A DNA stretch of 64,000 nt from Hymenoscyphus infarciens (GCA_001414345.1 LLCB01000007.1:1-64000); one strand, 5' to 3'. Numbered from the stretch's first letter, positions 25,960-37,601 are shown. Numbers and translations: made by a program. The notes: generated from the sequence alone by a model not told the origin.

Positions 25960-26857
25960 TCATACAATCGTCTCCAACTCTCTTGCATAACCTAGTGTGT
26001 TCTCGATGGCAAGTTTGCTCAGCTCCTTCTGGTTTCCATCTAGATCTGCGCCGGCCTTCAAGCTCTGGTTAGGGAAATATATCCGTCCGTCTCTAATCAA
26101 CCACCCTCTGCTCTGGGCAAACGAAACAACAGCTCCTTCGCTATCGAGGAAAAGTAAGTTTTTGGTGGATGAGATAGGGAGTGATGGGTAGGCTGTTTCG
26201 CTGCAAGAAGCAATCTCGTTTCGGATTGTGATGGTTAGAATCTAAGCATAATGTTAGCAATGTGTTCCCTTAGCTGGTGGTGCCCAAATGGAGCTAGTAG
26301 AAATATAAAATAGAATATCTCACCTCTGAGAAAACGCCATACTCCTCACTAGGTACCTCCCGACTAGCCATAGCCTTCCAGACCAAATCGTAGCTTCCCT
26401 CCATCAACCACCTCTCCAATTTGATTGGATAACCCAAATACCTATCATCCTCCACACGCCCATTATTTCCTTCCCGAATCTCCAAACCCTCTAACTCGGT
26501 GTGGAAGCCTGCATAGTTTCCCTGCGTTAATAAGAGTAACAGGTACAAGCCAGTCACCTTCGTCCTCTCGCTCTTCGCACCGGGCAGAACGGAAGAGGGC
26601 AGTTCGTAGAAGGGTGTCAGTTGGTGGACGTAACGGGTGAATGCTGCGGTATCTTTGTAGCGGATTGAGATGAGGGCACCGGATTCGAAGACTTCGCGGG
26701 CGACGAGGAGGAGCGATTGAGAGGTTGTGGGGAGAGGCGTGAGGGCTTTCAGTTTGAGGAGGGTGATTTTGGCTTTGCTGAGGAGGGTTGAGGCGTCGGG
26801 GTAGGAGGTTGTGGATTTCAGTTTTCGGAGGATGTCTTGGAGGTCTCGTTCGGACAT
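25960..26857 (-). CDS. RPN12: 26S proteasome regulatory subunit Rpn12
   Basis: This is a non-ATPase lid subunit (PSMD8 family, PCI/CSN8 domain) whose incorporation completes the lid before it docks on the base. Two exons (26324-26857 and 25960-26241) give 271 aa, matching yeast Rpn12 (274 aa). The start is taken at MSERDLQDIL because the upstream in-frame residues are Pro/Asn-rich and the Met fits family length. Exon 2 contains the PCI winged-helix core: EIASCSETAYPSLPISST, NLLFLDSEGAVVSFAQSRGW, then the C-terminal YFP and TLGYARELETIV. It converges with COPI alpha, with 276 bp between stop codons, so the 3' UTRs may be close or overlapping. Confidence 0.92.
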
Positions 26858-28130
26858 TTTGAAGGAGTATTTGGGGGCGGAAATGAGGGAATTGGTGGTT
26901 TTGTTTGGGGGGTTGTGATGTTGGGTTTGGGGTTTGGGGATTGGGATGTGCAAGGCGCAAGTTGAAAGTTGAGGCAACTGGAAGACGCGCCAGCGAGAGC
27001 TGTTGAGTCAGCCGACCCGCTTTTGTTTGTACAACCTCACTTTGATTTATTTTGTGTCCCTGCATGCCACTATCAAGTTTTTAGGTCACTAAATCAGGAA
27101 TTTCTGATAATAACCCTATTGACTAAACATCAAAGTGACAATTCCTACCGTAATATTCTCGGCCACCAAAAGAAAGACATCACAAGCATCCAAAATACTC
27201 TCTCTAGCCCGTGCAGCCTCTGACTTAGGCAAGGAGTTGACTGGAAAATGAACGAATATTGTTTGTGTGTTTCGCTCATCCCCAGGATACAAACCGAAAT
27301 GAAGAAGGTCGAGAGATCAAGAGCCATCATATAGTCTTCTAGCCCTTCTCCCCTAATACTTTTCACTATCCTAGATTTCTTCGCACAAACTATCCAGCTA
27401 AACCCGCCATATAACTCTATGTGGTGTATGGTTATTCAAAGTTCTGAGTTCTGAGTTTTTAAATACTAAGGTCTGAGAAGTCAGAGAGAAAGAGCTTTTT
27501 TCCAGCGTGTTGCTGTTTATCTTTGGAACTCCATTTATTCACTTCTTCACTTCGGTTTTAAAAAGAGTTTTAAGCATTGTTCCGCTCATCTTTTTTGTCA
27601 GTAGTAGTTCTGAGAAGGTGTACGCAAATGAAGGAACAAATATCTTGCGCGTTTTGAACAGGACGTGGGGGTTGAGTCACAGGACTCGTCCTGGCATAAA
27701 CACGCAACATGTAAGACTGCGCCTTTTGGATCAAGAACTTCTACAGGCAATCTGTTTAGATAATTTATTTCCCAGTCGAACTTCAGCTTTTCAAAAATTT
27801 AACTTTGCAAGAATCCCGATATATCGTGAGCTTACAGAAAACATTCTATTCAGCTTCTCATCCTGTTCACCAGCGTGCTTTTCTGCTCTTCCAAGCAACA
27901 ATAATTGCCATCGCCTAACGACGATTTCATCAGCATGTCCTTTCCACCTTCCCTGGATTTCCTTCCTAATGTTCGAAGTTGTTCAAAACCGAACACTGAT
28001 ATTTTTCGTATTCAACGCACTTCCGTGACTCTAAAAACTTCACAAAACCTGGTAGTGGAGTATATATGGTAGTACTATTGGGTACCTTCCACCTTGGCCA
28101 GTTGATACCTACTATGCTTGGTCTAAATTC
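26858..28130. other. Intergenic, no gene seen
   Basis: About 1.3 kb beyond the Rpn12 start. A 173-codon open frame at 27507-28028 has a hydrophobic start but no conserved motif and a residue mix typical of chance translation, so I do not call it. Nothing else is recognisable. Confidence 0.5.
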
Positions 28131-28139
28131 ATGGAGCTA

Positions 28140-28560
28140 ATGGGCAAAACTGAAGCTTGACAATCTACCATAAACACGTTTCTTGCTAAAAATACAAAAG
28201 CAGAGCTAGGTTTGCGTAGTGGTTAACGCGCTTCCACTGCCCATGAATATTTTAGAATTGCGCTCACCTCCTAAGATTTCCCGAGCATGGCTCCGGGACG
28301 CTCTCGTAAATGGATGTACGAGGGGTCCCTGCCCAAGTTTGGTTTTATTAGGTTGTCCTCAGCCCTGAAGAGATCATCAGTTCGAGTCTGATACCAAGTA
28401 TCCAACTACATGTTTTTCTTTAGATTGATCTTGAACTCAATGCTGTGTTGTGTAGCTCAGTAATCAATTTTCTTAGGAAGATGAGTAGTTAAACCATACC
28501 TAGCTATTGTAGGCCAACTTTTGCTCATTCACTCCACCGTGTAATTCCAAGCATGTGATC
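28140..28560 (+). repeat. tRNA-like repeat unit 1
   Basis: A D-arm/A-box-like word GCGTAGTGGTTAACGC lies at 28214-28229. A perfect T-arm lies at 28376-28392: a 5-bp ATCAG/CTGAT stem around the loop TTCGAGT, which resembles a pol III B box. They are separated by about 150 bp instead of the 30-40 bp of a tRNA. A T5 run at about 28412 could end pol III transcription. The unit is homologous to the two units that follow, sharing a start resembling CAATCTACCATAAACAC, the A-box word, and an internal ATGGATGTACRRGGG. The best reading is a tRNA-derived SINE-like repeat or a related pol III transcript. There is no protein-coding potential. Confidence 0.6.
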
Positions 28561-29059
28561 AATCGGCAAAATTTAGCTCAACAGTCTATCATAAGCACTT
28601 TTACTGTCAATAAGACAGAAAGGCTCGGTTGGCGTAATGGTTACCGCGCTTCTCCCACACACATGAACATTGATATGTGCTAGCCATATCACCTCCAAAG
28701 ATCTCCAGAGCTCGATAGCTGACTCTCTGGTTGCTCTGTAGATGGATGTACAGGGGAACTTCGAGTGTGAGCGGTCTTGATCTGGTTATCCTAGGTTGTC
28801 CTTTAGCCACCATGTCTTCCGGCGGGGAATGTGAATGGGGATCCAGAAGAGGTCATCAGTTTAAATCTGATCTCAAGCAGTCCTTTTTTGGTTTATTTTT
28901 GGAATTAGCTTTTACTTAAAGTTGTCTTGTGTAGTCAGTCCTCTTAAAAAACTTGCCTCAAGTTCGTAATTTTAGAATTCGGATGAGTGAGTTAACAAGG
29001 ACATCGTAAGGAATCTCAATCACTTGCTCTCCAGTTTCCTACGACCAATCAGCAAATCA
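28561..29059 (+). repeat. tRNA-like repeat unit 2
   Basis: This is the second head-to-tail unit. The A-box-like GCGTAATGGTTACCGC lies at 28632-28647. The T-arm at 28855-28871 keeps the exact ATCAG/CTGAT stem although the loop has drifted to TTTAAAT. A T6 run lies at 28884-28889. The internal block TAGATGGATGTACAGGGG matches unit 1. The distance between the A-box words of units 1 and 2 is about 420 bp. Confidence 0.6.
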
Positions 29060-29345
29060 GACCCTGATAGTCTAAAATAAGCATCTTTCAAAACGCCAAA
29101 ATTGAAAGCTTGGTTGGCGTAGTGGTCAAGCTTCTCCTATAAGCAAATATCTGAACTTAAGTAGATGGAAGTTGTCCCTCACCCTCAAGATACAAGCACT
29201 AGCTATTGTAACATAGGTCGTTTAGAGGTATCTTTGTAGATGGATGTACTCAGGTGCCTCGACGCGGCTGGCAGCTGCCAACTTCTAGTTAGTTTGTGAT
29301 GACTAGAGTGTGGGCTCTAAGGGGTCGATTTTCTAGCTGTCAAAG
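29060..29345 (+). repeat. tRNA-like repeat unit 3, degenerate
   Basis: This third copy begins AGTCTAAAATAAGCATC, like the unit starts at 28.16 and 28.58 kb. It has GCGTAGTGGTC at 29117 and TAGATGGATGTACTCAGG near 29240. The right part, including the T-arm, is not recognisable, so this copy appears truncated or more diverged. Confidence 0.5.
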
Positions 29346-30059
29346 GAAAGATATCTGTGGGCCTTGAAGATGTTTTATTTATTTCTACTATCTCCACAGT
29401 ATATCAATTTGCTTATGTCTTTGTAAATTTTATAAACTCTGGTAATGTTGAGCTGCTAAGCCTCCCCATAAAATCCACACAATTCCACACCCCCACCACA
29501 AACAAAAAACAACGTCCGGTAGACTTTCCTCTGACAGTCGCGTGACGGTTTGGGTTTTCTGCTGATCTTTGGAATTTCTTTTGGTCGAAGTTAGTTTAAT
29601 TTTTAGTAGGCTAAGCGTGGTGGTGGTTTTTGTTTTAGGTTTACTTGGGGCAATCATTAATATCGTACATGAAAGTTCAGGAGAACCAGAAACCAAAACT
29701 TCTCAGACAATAATTGCAATGACTCTACGAATCTTCTCTTAATACTCACTAGTGTTGCTGTTATTTGGGTCGATAAAGGATCGTGGCTTCTTGGGTAAGT
29801 CTAAATCTAGCAAGTTCCCTCTAAAAATACAAAGCTTATTTCAATATCTCGATTAGTATAAAACACGCCGTATAAAACTTTGCTTTTCGACGCAAAATTT
29901 AAAACATGCAAAACAACGCTACCAATCAAAAGGAACTCAAACCATACGGCAAAATGTAACCAGGGGGGGTGGAGTGTCCTTCCTTGGCTCTCTGGTAAGG
30001 AAGCTTGAGAGGGAGTTAAGTACTCAGATGAATTACACGAATTGTCGCTTTTAAATGAT

Positions 30060-30458
30060 TCATCCTTCGCGATTTCTTCTCAAAACGTGGAGTTTATTTT
30101 TTTTATCTTCATCAGTAGGCGCCAGTGGACCCTTAAGTCCACCAGTTGTATGGCCGCCCATTGGGAGACCACCACACAATTTATCGCTTGGCGTGCCTTG
30201 ATCGGTTGAAGGAGCGTACTTGTCATTTTTTGAGAGATGGCATTCCCCCTGTTTCCAAGCTTGCCTAGCGAATTTTTCTCTATCGGGAACCTTGTAATGA
30301 CCATTGCCCCAAGTTCTCGATTCTTCCCCACTGGAGGTGGATGCAGATACATTGTTTCCGGTGGTGTTTTGTTGATTCCTTTGAGAGCCGCCGCCATGAA
30401 TAGGGTAATTAGCAGAAGAGGTGGAACCTTCTTGGTTTGAACCTGGGTTTGAGGACAT
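30060..30458 (-). CDS. Small hydrophilic hypothetical protein
   Basis: A single-exon frame of 132 aa that I do not recognise. The N-terminal half is rich in Ser, Asn, Gly, Gln and Thr (for example GGGSQRNQQNTTGNN). The middle has REKFARQAWKQGECHLSKND, and the C-terminal half has Gly/Pro/Thr-rich GGLPMGGHTTGGLKG before a basic tail. There is no signal peptide or membrane segment; it is probably disordered. On the minus strand a TATAAATAG box lies at about 30604-30612, about 150 bp upstream of the ATG, which supports a real promoter. Isolated position in a gene-poor stretch. Moderate to low confidence that it is expressed. Confidence 0.45.
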   Translation of the reverse strand: MSSNPGSNQEGSTSSANYPIHGGGSQRNQQNTTGNNVSASTSSGEESRTWGNGHYKVPDREKFARQAWKQGECHLSKNDKYAPSTDQGTPSDKLCGGLPMGGHTTGGLKGPLAPTDEDKKNKLHVLRRNREG

Positions 30459-30603
30459 TTTCGGGTATCTTTTGCTTTATATGAGCCGGTTTACATCTTT
30501 TTTGGTGTGGAATTATGATTCGGAATGGTGATTGTGGAGGTTTGTTGTAGAGTTGTTTTTGTAATTGTAAAGAAAAGAAAGATAGAAAGTTTAGAAAAGC
30601 ACA

Positions 30604-30612
30604 CTATTTATA
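30604..30612 (-). promoter_or_regulatory. TATA box upstream of the small gene
   Basis: The minus-strand reading is TATAAATAG, about 150 bp before the start codon at 30458. This fits a core promoter with a leader of roughly 100-120 nt. TATA words can also occur by chance in A/T-rich intergenic DNA. Confidence 0.4.
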
Positions 30613-31660
30613 CTCTGGAAAAAACTGTATACATGATTCACAAGACTGGGGTACCAGGTGTTCGTAATTGAGGTCAAGTTTTACTCTGAATGATCATAAA
30701 GTTCTAGATTCACATTTATTTACCAAACAAAAGAAGGCATATGTTAAGAAAGCAAGTGTTGATTGAGAACATTGAGCACAAGGCAAGTTTTCGAAGTTAA
30801 GCGTTAAGTGAGATCTCCTTCTGAATCCTTCGTGCAAATCGCCAACCCAAAAACCCAAGATAACCAAGGCCTTTTTCTGCCTGTAACACGAAGGGGTGCT
30901 GGGCTTCGCCTAGAGGTTAGGTTAAATTATTATTCATTCTTTTTGGGTGTTTTGGGGCGGCCCCTGGGGTTATTGTATGTGTTGGCTTCATGTTTATGGA
31001 AAGCTACCTGAAGACCCAACTAGTCCATTTTGACAAAAGATGGAAGGTTGCCAAAAGGCAAGTACCAGATGTACCACTTTTTCTGTTCCTTCCCTAGTAC
31101 TGAACTGCCCCTCTGAAGTAAATTCGCTGCTCCCCCGCTCCTGAACTCAGGAGAGCCACCTCGTCTGAGTTTCAGTGCAGGCTGTAATGGGCCATCATCG
31201 CTGGGTCGCTGCAACGGGGGTTTTTCTAATCAAGTAACTTCTCCTCAAATTCTTAACAAAAGCAACCCACCTACCGTACCAAGTTCGCAGACGAGGGGGT
31301 ATTTCTCTAGGTACACCTTCTTTTGTCAGTCACTTCTTTCTAGACTCGGTTTTCTCTGAGAATGAATGCAATTGTCCTAGAATATCTGAAGCAATAAATA
31401 TCTGAATCAATAGAGAGGGGCGTACGCAGAGTACAGCTCAGGACTCTTTCAAACTTTAAAATTAATCCCCCAAGAAACACCAACACAGCTTCCAAGCTCC
31501 AGTAAGTGATTGTTTAGATCTTGGGCAAGGCAAATTGGGAAGTATAGAGTTGTGCATATTCATTCATCAGTTCATTATTACATAACCCACCAACGCCACC
31601 ATACCCATAAGAAACCAATTGACTCCTCCACCGACCATGCATACACCATATAGCCCCTTA
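30613..31660. other. Intergenic, no gene seen
   Basis: About 1 kb between the small gene's promoter and the 3' end of condensin CND1. Short open frames (30808-31011 plus, 31020-31214 minus) have no recognisable features. Confidence 0.5.
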
Positions 31661-31663
31661 AAA

Positions 31664-34600
31664 TCATGCTGCGCCCTGAATAATTTTGAAGCCGGTCGCC
31701 ACCATTTTGGTAATCTCTTCGTTCTTATGTTGCAACAGACTAAGGGCATAAGCAACATCGTTCCACTGTCTCTCGGTTTCACATCTTGCGAGTCTTGCTG
31801 CCAATTTATCTGCGAGTTGCTTCGCGTGTTTGTCCTACGCGATGAGTTAGTAATGTGACATTTTAATAGTCGCAGAGCTGACATGCCTTTTCAATAAAAC
31901 CAGCCAAAAATTTCAGGATTCTCTTCAGCGAATCCTCTTCAAGTTCCTTCTCTGCAGAGAGCAGACTGAACATATCGACAAAGTGATTGTACACAGCGTT
32001 ATCCTTGGTACTCAACTCGGTGAAGAACATTCGACTCAAATCTGCAATTCGCTTGTCATCATCCTCGAGGCACTTGGCCATCTCACCCAATTGACCCTTA
32101 ACCTTGACTTGACCAGCAAGAATAAGGAATGTCAAGGTCATCAAGCATGTTCGTTTCACACTGGCATCCTTATCGTTAAGACGACGATACAAGAAGTCTG
32201 TGTTCTCGTCAATAAGATGGTTGAAGCATACAGCCATATCACCAAGTGCGATGACAACATTGGAACGTGTGATTGGGTCCTTGGATCTCTCGAGAATGGT
32301 GATGAGAAGTGGAAGGTTTGTCTCGCAATATTCCGAGCTGACACACATGAGCTTTGCTAAGCAAAGAGTGGCAGCTGCTTGAAGATTGCGATCCTTGTAT
32401 GTTGTGTTATTGGAGCAAATCTCAGATACCAGTGGCCCAAAGTTCGCTAGCAAGGAGTTGTCACCATATAGGAGCTCTCGCTCACGGATATGGGACATTG
32501 CTTCAGTAAAGTCGTCCTCGGTAGTGCCACCAATCATGTCCAAATCATCAGCTGCCTCTTTGGCTGCCTTGTCTGCGGGCGCTTCTGCCACAGGCTTGCT
32601 TTTCTCTGCGTCGGCCTTTCGTCGCTTGAAATCCAATTCACAAAGTTCGAGATGAACAATTTGCTTGATAGCGACATGCCCCACGATGAAAAGAAGCTGC
32701 GAAAGTGCAACGGACCCTTTCAGCTTCTTCTCCTCGGGCGCGGCGGCCTCCCCCGGTTCCACTTGTTCCTCTACTTCTTCGGGCGAGTCTGCAGTAGGCG
32801 AAGATGACTGTGATTTATCCAACTCCATTTCGTCTGGCTCTGGCGTTTTTGCCGTTCGTTGCTGGAAGACGAGTCTTGTTTTTCGCCTCAAAATTTCCGA
32901 ACACAGAGTATCCGGATGTCTTGAAAGAGTATATATCGCACTGATAGCTTGCTCTGCAACACCGTACCATTCCTTGTTGTCAGATTCCACCTCGATAATT
33001 GCGGCAAGTTTACCAAGGACAGCATGGTCGTTGGAAAGCTTGGAACTCTGAACCTTAGTCTCTTTGGCTTGTCTTCCAGTGGGGTTGATTCTTCGAAGTG
33101 CGATGCATGTGTACTTGGCGAGTTGTAAGTCGGATCTGCCCAAGCTTCCCAGCCCGATTCGTAGCATGATTTCCATTTCACCAACCACAATCTCCGGTTT
33201 TGCTGTCGCAAGCATACCCAGGACAATGATTGCCCCTCGTCGTTGACTCTTGGATATTTCCCTCTTCTGAACACCATAGACTTGCCAGAGTTTCTGTACA
33301 ACCAATTCGGAAATATGATTTGACTTCATCATGGTACTCAGAAGCTGTTCTAGGGATGTCAATTCTGCTGGAGTCGCTCCGAAAGTCAAACTGATCATGT
33401 TTCGAGCGATATAGTTTGCCGCATCGTTTCCGTTATAAGAGTCCGGGGCTTCAAAAAAGAGGCGCTTGTAGCACTCGATCAAATGATTCTGGACACCCTT
33501 TCCTTCGTCACTATTGCCTTTCGTCCAGATCAACCGTAGCATTCTTCGGATACCCAGTTTGTTTTGTTCAATATTGTAGGCATCTCCAATTTCGAAGTAA
33601 TCCATGGCCTCAATGACCTCACTCTTGTTCTTGGAACCGAGTAATTGACACACAGTGGTTGTGGCGCCATGCAGGACCTCGATGAATTTTAGGGCTTCTA
33701 CATAGTACCGTCTCGTCAATGTCAACTTGTTCATTGCCTCCGAAGTCGCGGCGTCTTCCTGGGCCTTCTTGACTGCGGCTATCTTTTGCTCGTCGGTCAT
33801 CGGGACCTGCTTCTGCGGGGAGTCGGGTTCGATGGCTGTGGCATCGTCCAGAAGAGCAGTGTCAACAGTCTTGTCGGCGAGGCCTGGTGTCTCCTCAGCA
33901 GGCTTGAGAGCGTTCAACTCTGCATCCACAGCAGCAAGTCTAGCGTTCCATTCCTTCAAAGAGAGTTGGGAGCCATGCATAATGCTGAAAGGATGGGTTT
34001 TTATGAGGGATCCAAGGAGTTTAATGGCGTTTCTTCGAACGTTACTGCTCTTATCTTCCAAACTTCTTGCGGCTAATTCCGCAGCCTTTTGTCTTCGTTT
34101 CGGGAATTTCTGCTCGAGGTCACAAAGTTTGACGTAGACCTGGATAGTTCGACATCGACAATATGGGTTGACATCCAAAAAGCGCTCCTCGAGCACGTCG
34201 AAAAATGCATTCAATTGGGATTTGTGGTTGTCTCCGCGCTCTTCCTGTTTGCTCAGGTATGCTAGTAAGTTCCCACAAACTTCGATGAGAGACGAGCGCA
34301 GGGCGTAGGACTCGCTGTCCAGCTGTTTCGCCAGCATTGTCATTTGCTTAATGACGAGTCTAGGCGCAAGCTCCGAGAGCTTGACGATAAACGAGGAAAC
34401 CGACTTGGGTCCTCTTGTATCATTGCTGTTGAACTCTTTATTGCTCAACTCTCGGAGAATCTCGTCAACCAGTTGGGGATAATCGTATTGCTCTGCAAGA
34501 ATATGAAGGAATTCGGCCATGGGTTCCGCAAGATGCTCGAAGTAAGTCAGATTCTGCACGATGGATATCTGTGCGGCTGTAATAGCTTATTAGCATCCTA

Positions 34601-35454
34601 ATCCACGCATTAACCTGGGCATTCTTACCATATCCATGCCCGTGGTGTTTAACGGCTATGCAAAGGACTTTGAAGGCGTGCATTCGAATGGCAGTACTCT
34701 TCACTCTCTGCTCGCTCTCTAGAACCATATATACCGGGCGTGTGAACAAACTAACGAACGTATCTCTCTCAGAGGTTGTGAGGAAGATTTTTGAAAGTTT
34801 CAACTTCAAGACTTTGCACATGGTATCCAGAGCCGTTTGTAGTTGGGCCGAAGAATCCCAGTTGCCATCTTTATCCTTACCAGCCGCCGCCTTTGCTTTG
34901 GCACCCTTTCCTCTTCCTCTCGCAGCTGGTCCTGAAGTTGTCTTTTCTGCCGCCTTCGTTTCAACAGCTGCAATGATCCACTGTAGTAGGAAACCGAAAA
35001 CCTCCAGCAATTGTTTGTGGTGCGAGATAATATCCTGCTCGTCCGATTCGAGGTCGTTGTGGATGATGTCTGCCTCCGCTGACAGGCCAGACACTACAAG
35101 ATCGAGGATCTTGCTCAGCGCATGTGTAGGAAGTACGGAAGAACATCTAGATAGTTTGAACAGTTCAGAATTTGATTCGGTCGGAGAATTGCGATCGGAC
35201 TGGAGGGAGACAGGGACACACTTTAGTAGGAATTGCAAGGAATCAAAGGAAGAACTTCTAGTTATAGCATCCGGATTCTCCGCCACCGAGTCCACGATCG
35301 GGTTCAGCACCGTGTTGATGAGGGAGTTTGTGAGCGATTCGGGGTCATTTTCGCAATCGACGAGGTTGGAGTCTGCTTCGGGGGTTGAGACTGTGGCGGG
35401 ATCGCTCATGTAGTGTTTGAGGGCATCGTTGATGTCGAAATTTATCGTATCCAT
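31664..35454 (-). CDS. CND1: Condensin complex subunit 1 (CND1 / CAP-D2)
   Basis: This is the HEAT-repeat regulatory subunit of condensin, needed for mitotic chromosome compaction (yeast Ycs4, human NCAPD2). Exons 34629-35454, 31887-34576 and 31664-31834 give 1228 aa, normal for the family. Seen: an N-terminal Cnd1 domain (MDTINFDINDALKHYM), a Lys/Ala/Gly-rich insert near residue 205-225 (AARGRGKGAKAKAAAGKDKD), the CAP-D2 core (LDVNPYCRCRTIQVYVKLCD, SSNVRRNAIKLLGSLI), an acidic Glu/Ser-rich linker, and the highly conserved C-terminal HEAT block (SKDPITRSNVVIALGDMAV, NDKDASVKRTCLMTLTFLIL). The final intron (31835-31886) starts GC rather than GT (AAG|GCATGT ... TAG). That junction restores FIEK-DKHAKQL, as expected for the family. 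It is head-to-head with CDC7. Confidence 0.94.
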
Positions 35455-35782
35455 GGTGGCGAGAGGGGTCACAGTATTCCACTGCGGAGTACAGGCATCA
35501 ACAAACTGTCTATTTTGACCAAGAGGTTGTTGTTGGCGCAAAGATTGCTGATGCTGATGGTGTTGTCTTTCCCAAATTCAGCACAGGGATTATTTACGCG
35601 TTTTGTTGACTTTTGTTGCCGCGGTAATCCTGGTGGGCAGGGCCATCCCCGCGTCCGCTTTGCACCTTAGCACCCGGGTACCTGACAAACAAAAATATTC
35701 CGGAAAGACACCCAACCCAGAGGAATAGCGTCGCAGTGCTTCTATTGCATTCCTATAACACCTGGGCTTCTTGACGTTCCAG
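35455..35782. promoter_or_regulatory. Bidirectional CND1/CDC7 promoter with an MCB-like box
   Basis: Only 328 bp separate the two divergent start codons. ACGCGT, the MluI cell-cycle box bound by MBF in yeasts, lies at 35596-35601. That position is about 145 bp from the CND1 start and 180 bp from the CDC7 start. The hexamer is seen; co-regulation in late G1 is inference. Confidence 0.6.
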
Positions 35783-37251
35783 ATGGCGACAATTCGCCCA
35801 CGCAGCGCAAACCAGAAACAGCCCTTCGAGATCCACCGTGATGGCTTGACCGGGGAGGAGTCGGTTGATGAAGACGACCAAGGGATGGATGAATCACGAG
35901 GCGAGGGTGAGGAAGACGATGCGCTCGATGAGAATTACGACTCGGACGAGAGCGACACGATAGTTGACCCGGTGGTACGAGAGGACATGAACAAGTTTCA
36001 AGACACCTTTACGGGCATTAAAGAACGCTTTCGACTCATCAATCGCATCGGGGAGGGTATGTTGGTTCCCAACATCATATGAATGTGCACTAATGCGTTT
36101 TAGGCACCTTTTCTACTGTGTACAAGGCCGAAGACCTCATGTACGACGCATACCTGAACGACTGGGATTTGGAAGAAAAAGAAAGCAATAGTACCTGGAA
36201 ATCACCGCCAGTAAAGAGAACGAAACCCGAGCTGGATGAGTATGGAGAGCCAAAGCGAAAGCCAAAATACGTTGCAATCAAGAAGATTTATGTCACGAGC
36301 AGTCCCACAAGAATATTGAACGAACTGGAACTCCTCCATGACCTCGAAAGATGCGACTCCGTCTGCCCTCTCATCACAGCCTTCCGAAATACAGACCAAG
36401 TTGTTGCAGTTCTGCCCTATTTCAGGCATACCGATTTTCGAGATTATTTCAGAAACATGCGGATAAAAGAGGTCCAGACATATTTCCGGTCACTTTTTAC
36501 GGCTCTTGCTGCAGTACACGAGAAGGGGATCCTTCATCGCGATATAAAGCCTACCAACTTTCTCTACGATGTTGACAAGGAACGAGGGGTCTTGGTTGAC
36601 TTTGGGTTGGCTGAAAGAGAGGGAACTGATTGCAAACCATGCCTATGCCAAGATAGACCTGAGGAACGACGAAGACGTATACACAATAGTGTTACAGCGC
36701 AAATGGGACCATCGAGTGGCTATCCTAAGCACGATTCTCGTCCTTCACGCCGGGCAAATCGAGCAGGGACACGTGGATTCAGAGCGCCTGAAGTTCTTCT
36801 AAAATGCACCGAGCAGACTACAAAGATCGATATCTGGTCTGCTGGTGTCATCTTACTCACGATACTGTCAAAGAGGTTTCCATTCTTCAACTCGGCAGAT
36901 GATGTGGAGGCAATGATCGAGATTACAACCATTTTCGGGGTCAAGCGGATGAAGCAATGTGCCCAACTCCACGGCACGGTTTTAGAGACTACTATTCCTA
37001 CCATCGGGGCTAATGGATTCTCACTCGAGAAGATCATTTTGTGGTCTCTGTCCAGGAACAGCGACGGGGCCGAAGCTGGAACACCATTGAGCTCGGGAGA
37101 GAAGCTAGCAGTCAGGTTTCTCGAACGTTGCTTTGAGCTTGATCCTCACAAGCGAATCAGTGCCCAGGAAGCACTACAGCACGACTTCCTGCGAGTGGAT
37201 GAACCAGAGACCGAATATGATGATGAAATGGACATGATCCAAGCTGAATAA
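35783..37251 (+). CDS. CDC7: CDC7 (DDK) cell-cycle protein kinase
   Basis: This is the catalytic subunit of Dbf4-dependent kinase (Hsk1 in fission yeast). It phosphorylates MCM helicase at replication origins. Exons 35783-36056 and 36104-37251 give 473 aa. A short acidic N terminus (EEDDALDENYDSDESD) precedes the kinase domain: glycine loop IGEGTFSTVYKA, VAIKKIYVTSSPTRILNELE (ATP Lys), catalytic HRDIKPTNFLYD near residue 238, DFGLAE near 256, then an insert with CKPCLCQDRPEERRRR before GTRGFRAPEVLLKC near 319. A second Cdc7-type insert follows subdomain X, and the domain closes with LDPHKRISAQEALQHDFL. The short spacing from TRILNELELL and the two kinase inserts separate Cdc7 from casein kinase relatives. 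It shares its promoter with condensin CND1. Confidence 0.94.
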
Positions 37252-37601
37252 TTGTATCTAAGGCGTTTTCTGGGGCCATGGCGTATACCCACTCGGGCGG
37301 CGTTTTGGGAGGTTCATGTAAATATTAGTATGACTGTTGCATCTTGCCAGTTCCGAGATACCACCAACGACGTTTGGAAACTACATAATTAATCCAATAG
37401 ATTTCGCTCACATTCTTGGAAATGAAAACTTCATGTGATTTTTGAGATTTGGTATTGTGTCTTTTCATTCATTGAACTCCGATAGTAGAAGCAAGCCAAT
37501 CATGCTTACTGTAATGCATGAAACCTCTGCCATCTTGCCAGTCCACGATTCATGCACATATTTCCCAACCCGTTTCCTGAGAAGAAGAAAATTTACCACG
37601 C

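Noticed and set aside
27507..28028. 173-codon frame
   Set aside because: Long, but Phe/Leu/Ser-rich translation of T-rich DNA with no domain and no coherent topology.
28214..28392. Genuine tRNA gene with a long intron
   Set aside because: D-arm and T-arm words are present, but no acceptor-stem pairing or anticodon arm could be found and the gap of about 150 bp is too long; treated as tRNA-derived repeat.
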